Positions 7,378 to 7,753 of a DNA stretch of 7,753 bases are shown here, piece after piece (position 1 is the stretch's first letter; each line of letters opens with the position of its first letter). The notes beneath the pieces were generated by a model, which made no database searches, was not told where the DNA came from, and was given only the letters and a program-made list of their open reading frames with translations. The position numbers and the translations under genes were made by a program. Origin of the DNA: Parvularculaceae bacterium (GTDB lineage: Bacteria; Pseudomonadota; Alphaproteobacteria; Caulobacterales; Parvularculaceae); contig JALWRV010000118.1 of assembly GCA_027080545.1 (NCBI GenBank), positions 1 to 7,753 of the forward strand, read 5' to 3'.

Positions 7378-7753
7378 GCGGCACCTGATTGTTTGATCTG
7401 TTGTAAATAATATTGAAATTGCTGGCGATGGCGTCCATTAAGCCGATGGCGTGTCCCCGGGGCCCATAATATGCTAATCCCCCCGCGATTGCAGGAGCGG
7501 GCCTGCAAAAACGCTGCGGCAATGGCCATGGCCGCACTATCAAATGTGTGAACGATAACGCCTTTGTCGCGCAACCATGTCTCAATATCGCTGTCGGACG
7601 CATAGAGAAAAGCGCGCTCGGGCAAAAACTCATCCTCACTAAAAGCCGCCAATGGCCGGCACAGCCCGTGACCAATCCAAAAAGCCCGATCACATGAAGC
7701 GATGGAGCGAACCACGCTCTCGGCACTGGTTGCGTAACCATCATCAATCACAC
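7374..7753 (-). CDS. murD: Divergent UDP-N-acetylmuramoyl-L-alanine--D-glutamate ligase MurD (C-terminal 125 residues; the rest lies beyond the right edge)
   Basis: MurD adds D-glutamate to UDP-MurNAc-L-Ala. Only the third (C-terminal) domain is visible. The first full codon is GTG 7751, most likely an internal valine and not a start. VIDDGYATSAESVVRSI (residues 1-17 of the fragment) fits the Mur ligase domain-3 opening INDSKATN. Further along, AFWIGHGL (23-30) fits the GG-loop strand, RAFLYASDSDIETWL (46-60) the next strand and helix, HTFDSAAMAIAAAFLQAR (68-85) the penultimate helix, and GGISILWAPG (90-99) the strand that normally reads DMVLLSPACAS. Position just before ftsW and the ATGA overlap agree with murD. 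Unusual points are Lys replaced by Tyr in DSKAT, loss of the GGxxK lysine, and complete loss of the SPACAS-x-DQF-x-NFE-x-RG signature, with about three residues missing there. Identity as a murD-derived gene is likely; whether it is an active D-Glu ligase is uncertain. Confidence 0.72.
   Translation of the reverse strand, partial: VIDDGYATSAESVVRSIASCDRAFWIGHGLCRPLAAFSEDEFLPERAFLYASDSDIETWLRDKGVIVHTFDSAAMAIAAAFLQARSCNRGGISILWAPGTRHRLNGRHRQQFQYYLQQIKQSGAA

Larger units (their letters stand above)
1..7753 (-). other. Division and cell wall (dcw) gene cluster, probable single operon
   Basis: Eight genes run in one direction: murD (partial), ftsW, murG, murC, murB, ddl, ftsQ, ftsA (partial). Junctions read from the sequence are: murD/ftsW ATGA (4 nt overlap), ftsW/murG ATGA (4 nt), murG/murC TAATG (1 nt), murC/murB ATGA (4 nt), murB/ddl ATGAATAG (8 nt), ddl/ftsQ 13 nt overlap, ftsQ/ftsA 3 nt gap. 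There is no room between genes for a terminator or a separate promoter, so any internal promoter would lie inside coding sequence; I could not identify one. The order matches alphaproteobacterial dcw clusters. Co-transcription and translational coupling are inferred from the spacing. Confidence 0.93.

Noticed and set aside
7452..7463. Palindromic CCCCGGGG within murD
   Set aside because: It is short, lies in coding sequence, has no flanking repeat or T tract, and fits the G-rich codon use of the region.
7374..7500. A frameshift as the cause of the missing MurD signature
   Set aside because: I translated the other two minus-strand frames over this region. Neither gives SPACAS, DQF or NFE-x-RG, and one of them hits a stop. 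A single indel cannot explain the difference.
7295..7747. 150-codon minus-strand open frame overlapping the murD end and ftsW start
   Set aside because: It is out of frame with both murD and ftsW, runs across the ATGA junction and shows no recognisable domain.

Overview
The window is a densely packed segment of a division and cell wall (dcw) cluster. All of its genes lie on the minus strand, so they are transcribed from right to left. In transcription order it holds the 3' part of murD (cut by the right edge), ftsW, murG, murC, murB, ddl, ftsQ and the 5' part of ftsA (cut by the left edge). No stretch lacks a gene: neighbouring genes overlap by 1 to 13 nt, and the only gap is 3 nt between ftsQ and ftsA. 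I see no RNA gene, mobile element, CRISPR array or intergenic terminator.

The order murD-ftsW-murG-murC-murB-ddl-ftsQ-ftsA is that of alphaproteobacterial dcw clusters. The protein style agrees: FtsW has the AASP and DPMHFVERQ stretch near its N-terminus, and MurB is a short type II enzyme. Only four GANTC sites occur in 7.75 kb, which fits a lineage with the CcrM methyltransferase. G+C looks moderate (about 50-55% by eye). The coding strand is visibly rich in G, with many GGG glycine codons, as expected for genes co-oriented with replication. I cannot name a genus. A Gram-negative alphaproteobacterium is the safest statement.

The genes make up one pathway. MurC and MurD add the first two amino acids to UDP-MurNAc, which MurB makes. 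Ddl supplies D-Ala-D-Ala. MurG finishes lipid II at the inner face of the membrane. FtsW polymerises septal glycan. FtsQ and FtsA belong to the divisome, FtsA as membrane tether of FtsZ; ftsZ would be expected just beyond the left edge.

The five complete enzymes (FtsW, MurG, MurC, MurB, Ddl) look canonical and have their key residues. The two genes cut by the edges look divergent. The visible MurD C-terminal domain has lost the SPACAS-type signature and most residues that hold D-glutamate in the E. coli enzyme. FtsA has degenerate phosphate-binding loops. These are the main points for a second look. I found no wholly new system here; otherwise this is a normal core-genome region.
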